A DNA stretch of 64,000 nt from an uncultured bacterium (GCA_903826405.1 CAIKEH010000030.1:1-64000), one strand, 5' to 3'; shown: positions 25,563 to 34,217, counted from the first letter of the stretch. A program made the numbers and translations. Notes: a model not told the origin generated them from the letters alone.

Positions 25563-25594
25563 AAAAAAAGGCTGCGCCCGAGATGGACACAGCC
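25563..25594 (-). terminator. Intrinsic terminator after the M1 peptidase gene
   Basis: On the minus strand, a 10-bp stem GGCTGTGTCC/GGGCGCAGCC (two G-U pairs) with a 5-nt loop is followed by seven T. It lies 23 nt after the stop of the metallopeptidase gene and before the SGNH gene. Confidence 0.75.
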
Positions 25595-25616
25595 CGATCT
25601 AATCATTTAACCCGTA

Positions 25617-27947
25617 TCAATTGCCTTTACCGGACTGCGCCTTCTGCATGGCGTTGCCTCCGCCACCAGCTCCACGTGCTGCACGCTCGGAAGCTTTGAA
25701 CAACTGGAATCTGCTGGGCATTTCCTTGACAGGCCACTGCCCATTTGCTTCATTGATGTCCGCCGTTTCCCGGTTGGGGTCAAGCTTGATGGAAGTGACT
25801 TCCTGATCCTTCATGAACACCTTACTGACCTGCTGCTCATTGGAACGCCAAATGGTCACAGGTATCCGGTCAATTTGCTTGGTGCCATCTTTGAAAGTCC
25901 ATTCGACAATGATTGGCATGGGCAGCCCACCCTTGTTCGAGAAGGTCAATTCATAGAAATGCTTACCCGCCCATTTCGACAGATTCGCACTATCGGTTTT
26001 AGACAATGCCAAGGAACGTTGAGCCTGTTCGACCATCTTCTGATCCGCATTCCTGTTGTTATAATAAAAATCCCTCAATTCAGTATCGGCATCAGTAGCG
26101 AAGGTGATGGACTTGTCTTCCCTATTTCGTTTCATGCCTATGGTCTCGAACTCTTTTGATTCAAATGCGGCAGCATTGGCAGGTGCATCCAGACGGAACC
26201 ATTTGACGCTGTCTATGGAAATATCAACCGGATCTGTTCCGAAATACCACCCTCTCCAGAACCAGTCGAGATCCACCGCACTGGCGTCTTCCATCGTGCG
26301 GAAAAGATCGGCGGGAGTGGGATGCTTGAACGCCCAGCGACGTGCATATTCCCGGAAAGAGAAATCGAAGAGTTCGCGTCCCATGACGGTTTCGCGGAGG
26401 ATGTTTAGGCCCGTCGCAGCCTTGGCATAGGCATTAGATCCTACATTGGCCACGGCATCCCCTTTGGTCATCACCGGCTCCAACTGGTCCTTCGGCAGTT
26501 TCATGTAATCAGTGATCAGATGTGCGGGCCCTCTGTGAGACGGGTAGTTGTTGTCGAACTCCTGCTCGGTCAGAAACTGGCAGAATGTGTTCAGTCCCTC
26601 ATCCATCCACCACCATTGGCGTTCGTCACTGTTCACGATCATGGGGAAGAAGTTGTGACCCACTTCATGTATGATCACTCCTATGGCACCGTATTTGATC
26701 GCCTCGCTGTATGTTCCATCCTTTTCTGCCCGGCCGTAGTTCATGGACAACATCGGGTATTCCATGCCGTTAGCCGCTTCAACAGACTGGGCCACCGGGT
26801 ATGGATACGGAATCGTGTGTTTGGAATAGACCTTCAACGTTTGTGCGATCGCCTTCGTGGAATATTTCCGATATATCGGATAAGCTTCCTTACCATAAAA
26901 GCTCATGCACATCACTTTTTTTCCGTCTATCCAGGTGGGCATGGCATCCCACACCAAGCGGCGTGAAGTATTGAAAGCGAAATCACGGACATTTTCAGCC
27001 TGGAAGACCCAGGTCTTCTTGTCGGTCCGTTTCTGCTTGCTGGCTTCTAATGCTTCAGCAAGGGTCACCACTTCTACTGGCTCCTTGGCCGCTTGTGCCT
27101 GTTGCCAGCGTTGCAGTTGTGCCGGGGAAAGTAAACTCTTCAGATTCTGACATTCCCCCGTAGCTGCGACGATATGGTCGGACGGCACCGTGATGCTCAC
27201 CTTATAATTGCCAAAAGTGAGCGCGAACTCCGCACTACCTGAAAATTGGAGGTTCTGCCAGCCTTGGAAATCGCTGTACACCGCCATCCGCGGGAACCAC
27301 TGGCAGATAGAATAGAGGTTATTCCCATCCTCGGGGAAGAACTCGTAACCACCCCGCTCAGGCCGAGTTGCCTTATCCGGGATCTTGTACGACCAGTTTA
27401 CCTTGAATACGAATTTCTGACCGGGCTTGAGCACTGTGGGCAGGTCTATCCGCATCATCGTCTGGTTCACAGTATACGTCAGGGATTTACCGGCTCCATC
27501 AGTGAGTGTGCGGATCACTACGCCGTATCCTTTCATATGGGCATATACATCCATCTGGGATAGTTGTGCATCCGTTGCCGTGGCAGGCATCTTGCCCGGC
27601 CGGTCATGATTGTTATTGCTGGCCGGATCATGGAAATTCTGGTCCAGTTGCACCCATATGTATGTCAGCTCGTTCGGCGAATTGTTGTAATAAGTGACCG
27701 TTTCCCCACCAGTTAGTACGTTATTGGGTTCATCGATCTCCACACTGATATCGTAATCGGCACGTTGCTGCCAATATCTGGGACCAGGCGCACCACTTGC
27801 CGTGCGATATTCATTGGGGCTGGGGAGCAACCAGTCAAGTTGCTCGAACTTATTGGCATGGTTGGATCCGGGATTATGATCCTGCTGAGCTTGTGAAGTG
27901 GCCAAGAAGGATAGGAAGAACAGAAATGAAGGGATCGATTTTTTCAT
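25617..27947 (-). CDS. M1-family metallopeptidase, secreted
   Basis: An exported aminopeptidase-like zinc enzyme of 776 residues. The start is set at ATG 27947, giving the signal peptide 'KKSIPSFLFFLSFLATSQAQ'; an upstream in-frame ATG adds a non-signal extension and is rejected. The zinc site is His427-Glu428-x2-His431 with Glu450 ('WWWMDEGLN'), the M1 gluzincin layout; the substrate-binding GxMEN is here 'NGMEYP', a divergent form. The C-terminus ends in a Gly-rich tail ('RAARGAGGGGNAMQKAQSG'). Next to it are HupE/UreJ and DUF6702 genes, a grouping that may recur in the phylum. Confidence 0.92.
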   Translation of the reverse strand: MKKSIPSFLFFLSFLATSQAQQDHNPGSNHANKFEQLDWLLPSPNEYRTASGAPGPRYWQQRADYDISVEIDEPNNVLTGGETVTYYNNSPNELTYIWVQLDQNFHDPASNNNHDRPGKMPATATDAQLSQMDVYAHMKGYGVVIRTLTDGAGKSLTYTVNQTMMRIDLPTVLKPGQKFVFKVNWSYKIPDKATRPERGGYEFFPEDGNNLYSICQWFPRMAVYSDFQGWQNLQFSGSAEFALTFGNYKVSITVPSDHIVAATGECQNLKSLLSPAQLQRWQQAQAAKEPVEVVTLAEALEASKQKRTDKKTWVFQAENVRDFAFNTSRRLVWDAMPTWIDGKKVMCMSFYGKEAYPIYRKYSTKAIAQTLKVYSKHTIPYPYPVAQSVEAANGMEYPMLSMNYGRAEKDGTYSEAIKYGAIGVIIHEVGHNFFPMIVNSDERQWWWMDEGLNTFCQFLTEQEFDNNYPSHRGPAHLITDYMKLPKDQLEPVMTKGDAVANVGSNAYAKAATGLNILRETVMGRELFDFSFREYARRWAFKHPTPADLFRTMEDASAVDLDWFWRGWYFGTDPVDISIDSVKWFRLDAPANAAAFESKEFETIGMKRNREDKSITFATDADTELRDFYYNNRNADQKMVEQAQRSLALSKTDSANLSKWAGKHFYELTFSNKGGLPMPIIVEWTFKDGTKQIDRIPVTIWRSNEQQVSKVFMKDQEVTSIKLDPNRETADINEANGQWPVKEMPSRFQLFKASERAARGAGGGGNAMQKAQSGKGN

Positions 27948-27958
27948 GTATTCAGATT

Positions 27959-28540
27959 TCAGTTGTAAAAAGGTTGTCTGTTGAAAGCCATGAGAAGGGC
28001 GATGAAAAAGACCAGAAAGGAAACTCCATACACCCACCTATTTCTTTTCAAACCAACCTGTCCGATAGCCAGCCAGGTCATAAACAAGACGAACAATACT
28101 ACGAAAATTTGCCCGATCTCCAAGCCCAGATTGAAGCCCAGGAGGCTCCATCCGATACTCTGGCCCTTTCCAAGCGCAAACCGTATCGCGTTGGCGAACC
28201 CCATACCATGAATAAGCCCGAATCCAAGTGCCAGAAAATAATTTGACCGCAGTCCCTTTGCTGAAAATTCACGCTGGAAAAGATTGAATACGGCAGTCAC
28301 GACTATGGTACAAGGGATCAGAAATTCCACCCACTTATCGGGAAACCGATAGATGTCCATCACGCTGAGCATCAAGGTCAGCGAATGTCCTATCGTGAAG
28401 GCCGTGACCAGGATCAGCACCTGCTTCCAGTCCTGGGGAAGGTAGATGACCGCCAAGGCAACCACGAACAGGATATGGTCCCATGCACCGGGACTGATGA
28501 TATGGCCCCAACCCATTTTCAGAAAGATCAAAAAATCCAT
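27959..28540 (-). CDS. HupE/UreJ-family membrane protein
   Basis: A 193-residue membrane protein with about six to seven helices. Family hallmarks are 'GWGHIISPGAWDHILFVVAL' at the start, 'FTIGHSLTL', 'GFGLIHGMGFANAIRF' and 'NLGLEIGQ', with conserved His residues on helix faces. Relatives HupE and UreJ are linked to nickel uptake for hydrogenase and urease, but neither enzyme is in this window, so the metal is unproven. It ends 11 nt before the metallopeptidase ATG and is probably co-transcribed with it; the zinc peptidase neighbour makes a link to metal supply thinkable. Confidence 0.85.
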   Translation of the reverse strand: MDFLIFLKMGWGHIISPGAWDHILFVVALAVIYLPQDWKQVLILVTAFTIGHSLTLMLSVMDIYRFPDKWVEFLIPCTIVVTAVFNLFQREFSAKGLRSNYFLALGFGLIHGMGFANAIRFALGKGQSIGWSLLGFNLGLEIGQIFVVLFVLFMTWLAIGQVGLKRNRWVYGVSFLVFFIALLMAFNRQPFYN

Positions 28541-28602
28541 GGAATCGAATGAAGCATGGAAAATAAAGCAGACTTTCGTATCGGTAAAATAAACCTGCCG
28601 AA

Positions 28603-29097
28603 ATGCCCTATTTGCTTTGCCAATACTTGTTGACCTGGATGTTTGCTTTCTCCCATCCTTATTACATCAGCGTCACCGAGATAGAGTACAGGAGCAGCGA
28701 CAAGGAGATGGGGGTCTCTTGTAAATTCTTCGCAGACGATATCGAAGCAGCACTCAAAACATCGTCCAAAAGGAATGTCGACATACTGAAGGGCAATAAA
28801 GACGAGAACGGCAAATTACTTTCGTCATACATCAACCGCCATTTGACCATACAAGCAGATGGCAGGCCCATCGGTCCAACTTATCTCGGTTACGAAATTG
28901 ACCAAGGTGCGGTCTGGGTATATTTCAGTGTGAAAGACCTCAAGAAACCCGGTACGATCAAAGTGTTCAACGATCTCCTGTATGAATACCGCAAGGAGGA
29001 GATCAACATGGTGCACGTCATCATGGATGGCGATCGCAGGAGCACCAAGCTCAGCGAACCAGAGACCAGTTTCGAGGCCAGGTTCGGATTTCCTTGA
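28603..29097 (+). CDS. DUF6702-family protein
   Basis: A 164-residue protein with a weak N-terminal signal ('LLCQYLLTWMFAFSHPYY'), followed by 'ISVTEIEYRSSDKEMGVSCKFFADDIEAAL', the typical start of DUF6702 proteins in Bacteroidota. The sequence looks like a small beta-sandwich. It is divergent from HupE/UreJ (62 nt between the starts). The function is not known; the neighbourhood (HupE and M1 peptidase) is the only clue. Confidence 0.75.
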   Translation: MPYLLCQYLLTWMFAFSHPYYISVTEIEYRSSDKEMGVSCKFFADDIEAALKTSSKRNVDILKGNKDENGKLLSSYINRHLTIQADGRPIGPTYLGYEIDQGAVWVYFSVKDLKKPGTIKVFNDLLYEYRKEEINMVHVIMDGDRRSTKLSEPETSFEARFGFP

Positions 29098-29281
29098 GTC
29101 GGCCTATAAAATCTGATCTTGGAATACATTAACATAGTCCCTGCGAAATAGATTGGCCGGGAACTGTTAAGGCATTAGAATGCTCGGATGAATCTCCGTT
29201 CAACGCTCAGAAAGTGACGCCCTAATTTCGTCATTCGATTTCTGACTTTTTCCGCGAATCAAGCAAACTGCAAGCAACTGT

Positions 29282-29761
29282 TTATATGAAATGGACCACC
29301 ATGAAATAATTAATGAAGGACACACCCTCCCATTCCTTTTCATTTTCCTGAACTACTGAAAAACCATGCTTTTCAAAAAATGGTTTTGCCGTAATGCTCG
29401 ATTCGGTACCTAAACTGGCCAGTCCGATATCTTTCGCATACTTGATGAGCCGGAACAACAGGGATGAAGCGATCCCTTTTCGAAGGTGAAGGTGACTGAC
29501 AAACATCAAGTCCAGATAACCTTGTTTGGTCATGCAAGCGAATCCACCAATACCTGCACCGGAATCCCATACCAAAAAGTATTGTGAAGCCAGCCGGTCA
29601 TTCCAAGTTCCCGGACGATCCGCCGCAGAAGCCCATATGGCTATTTGACGGGCATCATAATCAGCACGATTGACATGGAGGATCGTTTCCCGAAAGATCC
29701 TGGCCAATTCGGGGATGTCTTCATTTCTGGCCAACCTGATATGTTGACTTTCATTGCTCAT
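29282..29761 (-). CDS. GNAT-family N-acetyltransferase (PaiA position)
   Basis: A 159-residue acetyltransferase of the GNAT fold: 'IRLARNEDIPELARIFRET' is the usual start, and 'LMFVSHLHLRKGIASSLLFR' carries the acetyl-CoA loop (R-x-x-G-I/A). Its ATG overlaps the stop of the PaiB-like gene by 4 nt (ATGA), so the two are translated together. In Bacillus subtilis, paiA (a GNAT that acetylates spermidine) and paiB are a pair; here the order is paiB-like then GNAT. Function by analogy only. Confidence 0.8.
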   Translation of the reverse strand: MSNESQHIRLARNEDIPELARIFRETILHVNRADYDARQIAIWASAADRPGTWNDRLASQYFLVWDSGAGIGGFACMTKQGYLDLMFVSHLHLRKGIASSLLFRLIKYAKDIGLASLGTESSITAKPFFEKHGFSVVQENEKEWEGVSFINYFMVVHFI

Positions 29762-30402
29762 GGCTGACCCCCATGTATCCCCTTAATGTATTTTCCGGCC
29801 TTCATCACCTTAGCGATATACTGTGAGGAAGGATCCCCTTTTTCCAGATGCCTGATGACATTCTCCTTTGATGCATCATCCCGGTTCTGACTGAGTTTGA
29901 AGACATGCTCCAGCTGATCCACTTTTACTTCGAACGCAACGATAGCCTTGACCATGCGTTCGATATAATTTGCCTCCATATTTTCAAGAGAAGCTGGTGA
30001 ATCGGTCCGTCCCTCAAAATGGTCGGTAGTCCTTTTGAGGATGCCCAGTAACCCCTCCTCGTCCAGGAACCGCAGGGTCCCGGATGCCTGCACACTCATG
30101 TAATTCCAGGTCGATGCCATCTTGGGGTTGGTGTACCAACTGGCACTTACATAGGCGTGCGGTCCGGTGAATAAAACAAGAGCATGGGGATTGGTTTCAA
30201 ACGCAAGGTGATGTTCCGATCTGCGCATGAAATGACCACTGAGGAAATAGGAACCATCTCGTTCATCGATGAACATCGGAACCTGTGTTGCCACAGGTTT
30301 CCCTTCGGAGGAGACAGCCAGGATAGTTGCGAAAGGATGGTCCTTTATGAATGCGATGACCTCCTCTTGATCCCCGGCTTTGAAATGAGGCATATCGTAC
30401 AT
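29758..30402 (-). CDS. PaiB-family FMN-binding split-barrel protein
   Basis: A 214-residue protein of the PaiB family: 'MYDMPHFKAGDQEEVIAFI' at the start, 'PFATILAVSSEGKPVATQVP', 'LSGHFMRRSEHH', 'HAYVSASWY' and 'TWNYMSVQASG', as in flavin-reductase-like split barrels. PaiB in Bacillus subtilis is a repressor of sporulation and protease genes; in Bacteroidota, with no such sporulation, the role is unknown. I start at the ATG encoding MYDMPHF rather than an upstream TTG. It forms an overlapping pair with the GNAT gene. Confidence 0.87.
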   Translation of the reverse strand: MYDMPHFKAGDQEEVIAFIKDHPFATILAVSSEGKPVATQVPMFIDERDGSYFLSGHFMRRSEHHLAFETNPHALVLFTGPHAYVSASWYTNPKMASTWNYMSVQASGTLRFLDEEGLLGILKRTTDHFEGRTDSPASLENMEANYIERMVKAIVAFEVKVDQLEHVFKLSQNRDDASKENVIRHLEKGDPSSQYIAKVMKAGKYIKGIHGGQP

Positions 30403-30495
30403 GGGAAAAAATTCAGGGTTCAATGTACATACAGGAACTGAACCCGCCTAAAGAACCCTTAATCCCTTTCTTGGAATGACCGACCATGCATTCAT

Positions 30496-30855
30496 TCAAT
30501 TGTTGGGTGCGCCCTGGTTTATCCAGCAAAGTATGGCGTTATATTGAACAGCAGGCAAAGTGGATCCCTGCGGCATCCTCCCGGTGGCAACGGATATACT
30601 GATCGTATTCCGACTGTTATAGATCTGATTGTAGTTGCTCAGCGCACCCGGTCCTGCTATACTTCCAGCTGCATGACATCCGGCGTTGGTGGCACAGGAA
30701 GACTGAAAAACGGGAAGCACATCCGATGCGAATGACTTGGCTGCTCCACTGCAATCCGGGCTACCGGCATTTCCCGGGTTACTGGACTTGCTGCAGGAGA
30801 AAACAAGTATGCTGATCATGAAGACCATCATGGCAAAAGTGTATTTGATGCCCAT
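30496..30855 (-). CDS. Lipoprotein with cytochrome-c-like CX5CH motif
   Basis: A 119-residue predicted lipoprotein: signal peptide then lipobox LVFSC with lipidated Cys21. The mature part has 'VFQSSCATNAGCHAAGS' (Cys54, Cys60, His61) and a late 'TGRMPQGSTLP' with a Met that could be a heme ligand, and ends 'ILCWINQGAPNN', as in small c-type cytochrome domains of this phylum. The spacing is CX5CH instead of CX2CH, so covalent heme attachment is uncertain. No redox partner is encoded beside it. Confidence 0.75.
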   Translation of the reverse strand: MGIKYTFAMMVFMISILVFSCSKSSNPGNAGSPDCSGAAKSFASDVLPVFQSSCATNAGCHAAGSIAGPGALSNYNQIYNSRNTISISVATGRMPQGSTLPAVQYNAILCWINQGAPNN

Positions 30856-31076
30856 ATTGATTTATTGGTGTGCCGTTCCTCGTTACCTCTTCACTGGATA
30901 TAGAACGGAGGCGGAGGCTCCCTATTGCCCAAAAAACACTCACCTGTTGCAATTAAAGAACATGAATCCCTGGCGATCAAGGCAAAAGAAGAAAATCCAT
31001 GAGAACAAATATCCTGACCATACTCAGGGCAAATGCAACAGGAAACTGAAATGGTATGCGAAAAACGTCAAGTAGA

Positions 31077-32174
31077 TCAAACAGTGATCTCTACGATCTC
31101 AGTTGGTGCCAGATCGGCATTACGCATAGCGATGCTCCGGATGGCTGCGTTTGCAAAATCGGTAAAGGCCTTTCGGCTGATGCCATCCTCCCCCATCATG
31201 ACAGGCACTCCTTTATCACCACCTTCCCGTATTCCTTGCACCAAAGGCAGATGTCCGAGGAATGGGATATCATATTGATCCGCAAGATGTTTACCTCCCT
31301 CCTTACCAAAGATGTAATACTTGCTGTCGGGCAGTTCAGTGGGAGTGAACCAAGCCATGTTCTCCACTAAACCTATGATAGGGACCTTTATCTGAGCCTG
31401 ACCGAACATGGCAATGGCCTTTTTGGCATCAGCAAGTGCCACTTCCTGAGGTGTAGTGACGATGACCGCACCGGTGACCGGAACGGTCTGAACGAGTGTA
31501 AGGTGTATATCACCAGTACCAGGTGGCATATCGATCACCAGATAGTCCAGATCACCCCAGTGCACATCCGTGACGAACTGCCTGATTGCGCTGCTAACCA
31601 TGGGGCCCCGCCACACTACTGCACTCTTCTCATCCACCAGAAGGCCGATACTGATCAGTTTTATGCCATATTTCTCCAACGGCACGATCTTATCCTTTCC
31701 TTCAATCTGTACCATCAATGGACGCTCACCTCTTACACCGAACATGATAGGCATGCTGGGACCATAGATATCCGCATCCATCAACCCTACTTTTGCTCCG
31801 CCCTGAGCCAACGCCAGAGCCAGATTGGCGGATACGGTGGATTTGCCCACTCCGCCTTTACCACTGACCACAGCAATGATATTCCGGACACCACTGAGCA
31901 CCGGTGACCCGCCCGCCCGGTTACTGCTGGTATTGGCCGTAAACCTGACATTCACTTCAATATCCTTGCCGGCCTTTTGCCTTACTGCCTTTTCACAATC
32001 CCTGCGTATGAGTTCCTTGAGCGGGCAAGCAGGTGTGGTCAGAACGATAGTAAACGAAACGGATTCACCATCCACTACAATGTCCTTGACCATGTTCAAT
32101 GTAACCAGATCCTTGCCCAGATCGGGCTCCTGAACTTGACCCAAGGCCAGCAAAACGTCCTGTTGATCCATCAT
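31077..32174 (-). CDS. Mrp/ApbC/Nbp35-family Fe-S carrier ATPase
   Basis: A 365-residue P-loop ATPase that is thought to carry Fe-S clusters to apoproteins. The N-terminal ~80 residues are a MIP18/DUF59 domain ('VLLALGQVQEPDLGKDLV', 'LTTPACPLKELI'), then the deviant Walker A 'VVSGKGGVGKST' (103-113), and 'LIDMPPGTGD'. Where many relatives have a CxxC cluster ligand, this reads 'ENMAWFTPTELPDSKYYIFG', without Cys, the form common in Bacteroidota. ATG 32174; a TAAATTTG box lies 39 nt upstream. It is divergent from the next gene. Confidence 0.9.
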   Translation of the reverse strand: MMDQQDVLLALGQVQEPDLGKDLVTLNMVKDIVVDGESVSFTIVLTTPACPLKELIRRDCEKAVRQKAGKDIEVNVRFTANTSSNRAGGSPVLSGVRNIIAVVSGKGGVGKSTVSANLALALAQGGAKVGLMDADIYGPSMPIMFGVRGERPLMVQIEGKDKIVPLEKYGIKLISIGLLVDEKSAVVWRGPMVSSAIRQFVTDVHWGDLDYLVIDMPPGTGDIHLTLVQTVPVTGAVIVTTPQEVALADAKKAIAMFGQAQIKVPIIGLVENMAWFTPTELPDSKYYIFGKEGGKHLADQYDIPFLGHLPLVQGIREGGDKGVPVMMGEDGISRKAFTDFANAAIRSIAMRNADLAPTEIVEITV

Positions 32175-32213
32175 CTTGATATGTTAAATATTCGTGGGAG
32201 ATGCAAATTTAGC

Positions 32214-32221
32214 CATTCCCA
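32214..32221 (-). promoter_or_regulatory. -7 box TAAATTTG for the Mrp gene
   Basis: Minus-strand TAAATTTG matches TAnnTTTG, 39 nt before the ATG. No good -33 TTG is seen at 17-23 nt. Confidence 0.4.
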
Positions 32222-32279
32222 GCCTTACTTTGTTTTATTCCAAGTTTGAACTTAAATTGCAGGATTCATTTTTTACTGA

Positions 32280-32921
32280 ATGAGGAGATATTTACCATAC
32301 CTGATCTTTCTGAGCGTTGTGCTTCCCGTTGCTGCAAAAGCACAATTTGAAAGCTTCAAGGATTCCGTTGTCCAACTTTATGGTGTGGTGATGTCTGCTG
32401 ACAGTCTCCGCGGCCTTCCCGGTGTCAGCATCATTGATAAACATGACGGACGTGGGACCGTCTCCAACTATCAGGGTGTATTCTCCATAGCCGTACTCAA
32501 AGGTGATGAAGTGGAATTCACATCGATAGGCTTCAAAAGCAAGACAACACTCATCCCCCAGAACATGGATGGCAATCAGTTCAGTATGATACAACTGATG
32601 ATAACGGACACGGTTTACCTCCCTGCATCCATCATCAGACCTCGCCCCACTAAAGAACAGTTCGAGCGGGACTTCGTAAAAACCTCTGTACCCGATGATG
32701 ATATTGAGATAGCCCGACTGAATAATGATGTGGCCAAACGAAGGGTACTTTCCGCTTCCCTGCCCAGGGATGGAAAAGAAGCTGCGAACTTCGCCCTCAA
32801 ACAAAGTGCACAGCGTTACTATTACTCCGGTCAAGTGCCGCCCATGAACATCTTCAACCCGGTTGCCTGGGCCGACTTCATCAAAGCCTGGAAGCGGGGT
32901 GATTTCAAGAACAAGAACTGA
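32280..32921 (+). CDS. Secreted carboxypeptidase-regulatory-like protein
   Basis: A 213-residue exported protein: a signal peptide ('YLIFLSVVLPVAAKAQ') is followed by 'LYGVVMSADSLRGLPGVSII', 'RGTVSNYQGVFSIAVLKGDE' and 'VEFTSIGFKSKTTLI', the CarboxypepD_reg-like/CNA-B beta-sandwich seen at the start of TonB-dependent receptors. No receptor barrel follows, so this is the stand-alone form. The C-terminal 100 residues (from 'IIRPRPTKEQFERDF') are charged and unassigned. The function is unknown. The next gene starts 44 nt on. Confidence 0.8.
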   Translation: MRRYLPYLIFLSVVLPVAAKAQFESFKDSVVQLYGVVMSADSLRGLPGVSIIDKHDGRGTVSNYQGVFSIAVLKGDEVEFTSIGFKSKTTLIPQNMDGNQFSMIQLMITDTVYLPASIIRPRPTKEQFERDFVKTSVPDDDIEIARLNNDVAKRRVLSASLPRDGKEAANFALKQSAQRYYYSGQVPPMNIFNPVAWADFIKAWKRGDFKNKN

Positions 32922-32954
32922 CCAGCCTCCAACACTCATCCAGAGCTGATCCTT

Positions 32955-32962
32955 TATATTTG
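32955..32962 (+). promoter_or_regulatory. -7 box TATATTTG, leaderless hbd
   Basis: TATATTTG matches TAnnTTTG and ends exactly 3 nt before ATG 32966. It overlaps an in-frame TTG at 32960, which is therefore not the start. Confidence 0.5.
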
Positions 32963-32965
32963 GAT

Positions 32966-33844
32966 ATGGAAAAAGTCGCAGTCATCGGCGCCGGTACGAT
33001 GGGCAATGGAATTGCCCATGTTTTCGCTCAGAGCGGATATTCCGTGAAACTGATCGATGTTTCCACGGAACAATTGGACAAAGCGATCAAGACGATCGGC
33101 AGGAATCTCCAAAGACAGCAGGATAAAGGACTGATTACGGCACAGGAGGCGGAAGCAGTGATCCAGAAGATACGAACGGAATCCGATCTCCCCACCGGCG
33201 TGTCCGATGCAGAACTTGTTGTGGAAGCAGCCACCGAGAACTTAACCCTTAAAACGGCTATCTTCCAGCAAATAGACCAGCATGCACCTGCAGGCTGCAT
33301 CCTCGCCACAAACACCTCTTCCATTTCCATTACCAAGCTCGCAGCAGCCACCCGAAGACCAGATAGGGTCATAGGCATGCATTTCATGAATCCCGTACCC
33401 GTGATGAAACTGGTTGAAGTCATCCAGGGTTTTGCCACCGACCCGGAAGTGGTCAGGACGATAGAAACTCTGAGCCGTGATTTAGGTAAGGTCCCCTGCA
33501 CTGTCAAAGACTATCCGGGTTTCATAGCCAATCGAATTCTGATGCCCATGATCAACGAGGCCATTCATAGCCTTTTCCAAGGCGTTGCTGGAATATCTGA
33601 GATCGATACGATCATGAAACTGGGTATGGCACATCCCATGGGGCCACTTCAGTTGGCTGACTTCATCGGACTGGATGTATGCTTGGCCATACTACGGGTG
33701 ATGCAGGAAGGTTTCGGCGAACCGAAATATGCCCCCTGCCCGCTACTGGTGAACATGGTCAATGCGGGGAAACTCGGGGTCAAAAGTGGAGAGGGATTCT
33801 ATCGTTATGAACCGGGAAAGAAGGAATCAATACCTGCATTCTGA
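32966..33844 (+). CDS. hbd: 3-hydroxyacyl-CoA (3-hydroxybutyryl-CoA) dehydrogenase
   Basis: It oxidises L-3-hydroxyacyl-CoA with NAD+ (or reduces acetoacetyl-CoA). The 292-residue stand-alone protein has the Rossmann start 'VAVIGAGTMGNGIAHVFA', the catalytic pair His139 and Glu151 in 'GMHFMNPVPVMKLVEVI', 'TNTSSISI' (Ser binding the substrate) and the C-terminal helical dimer domain. Single-domain form, unlike FadB fusions. No thiolase or crotonase gene is beside it. The start at ATG 32966 is fixed by a -7 box 3 nt upstream. Confidence 0.93.
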   Translation: MEKVAVIGAGTMGNGIAHVFAQSGYSVKLIDVSTEQLDKAIKTIGRNLQRQQDKGLITAQEAEAVIQKIRTESDLPTGVSDAELVVEAATENLTLKTAIFQQIDQHAPAGCILATNTSSISITKLAAATRRPDRVIGMHFMNPVPVMKLVEVIQGFATDPEVVRTIETLSRDLGKVPCTVKDYPGFIANRILMPMINEAIHSLFQGVAGISEIDTIMKLGMAHPMGPLQLADFIGLDVCLAILRVMQEGFGEPKYAPCPLLVNMVNAGKLGVKSGEGFYRYEPGKKESIPAF

Positions 33845-33925
33845 ATCAGCACGATCATTTTTTTGGAACATGCCTTTTTTTCTGATGAATGGGAAAATCT
33901 ATACATTGGAAAAAACAAATTCACC

Positions 33926-34213
33926 ATGGCAAAAGCAAGAAGAACCACACACCGCAGTTCCGCCGGCAAGAAACTTTATGCTGTAAGGGACGCCCAGGGA
34001 AAATTCAAGGATATACAAACCTATGAAAGGGCTCATCGAGCAGACCTGAAAAGAAAGAGCAGTGCAGAAAAAGTAACAGACGCCAAGAAGGCCGCCAAAA
34101 AAGCCGCTCCCAAGAAGAAGGCCGCAGTCAAAAAGAAGGCCGCTCCCAAAAAGAAGGCCGCAGTCATAAAGAAGGCCGCTCCCAAAAAGAAGGCCGCAGC
34201 CAAGAAAAAATAA
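33926..34213 (+). CDS. Histone H1-like lysine-rich DNA-binding protein
   Basis: A very basic 95-residue protein in two parts. Residues 1-50 ('AKARRTTHRSSAGKKLYAV', 'KFKDIQTYERAHRADLKRK') are conserved among Bacteroidota small basic proteins. Residues 58-93 are three 12-residue repeats of the type KKAAPKKKAAVK, as in eukaryotic H1 tails and in bacterial Hc1/AlgP-like proteins; the tail should bind DNA without sequence preference. I start at ATG 33926; an upstream ATG at 33863 adds 21 residues unlike the family. Tail length probably varies between strains by repeat number. A terminator follows at once. Confidence 0.85.
   Translation: MAKARRTTHRSSAGKKLYAVRDAQGKFKDIQTYERAHRADLKRKSSAEKVTDAKKAAKKAAPKKKAAVKKKAAPKKKAAVIKKAAPKKKAAAKKK
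34097..34204 (+). repeat. Three tandem 36-bp repeats (12 codons each)
   Basis: Residues 58-69, 70-81 and 82-93 of the H1-like protein are encoded by near-identical 36-bp units, differing mainly in the last codons (VK, VI, AK). Such repeats change copy number easily. Confidence 0.85.
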
Positions 34214-34217
34214 ACCG

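Noticed and set aside
27948-28037. N-terminal extension of the M1 peptidase (30 residues)
   Set aside because: The signal peptide starts at the ATG at 27947; the extension is not a leader and overlaps the HupE stop.
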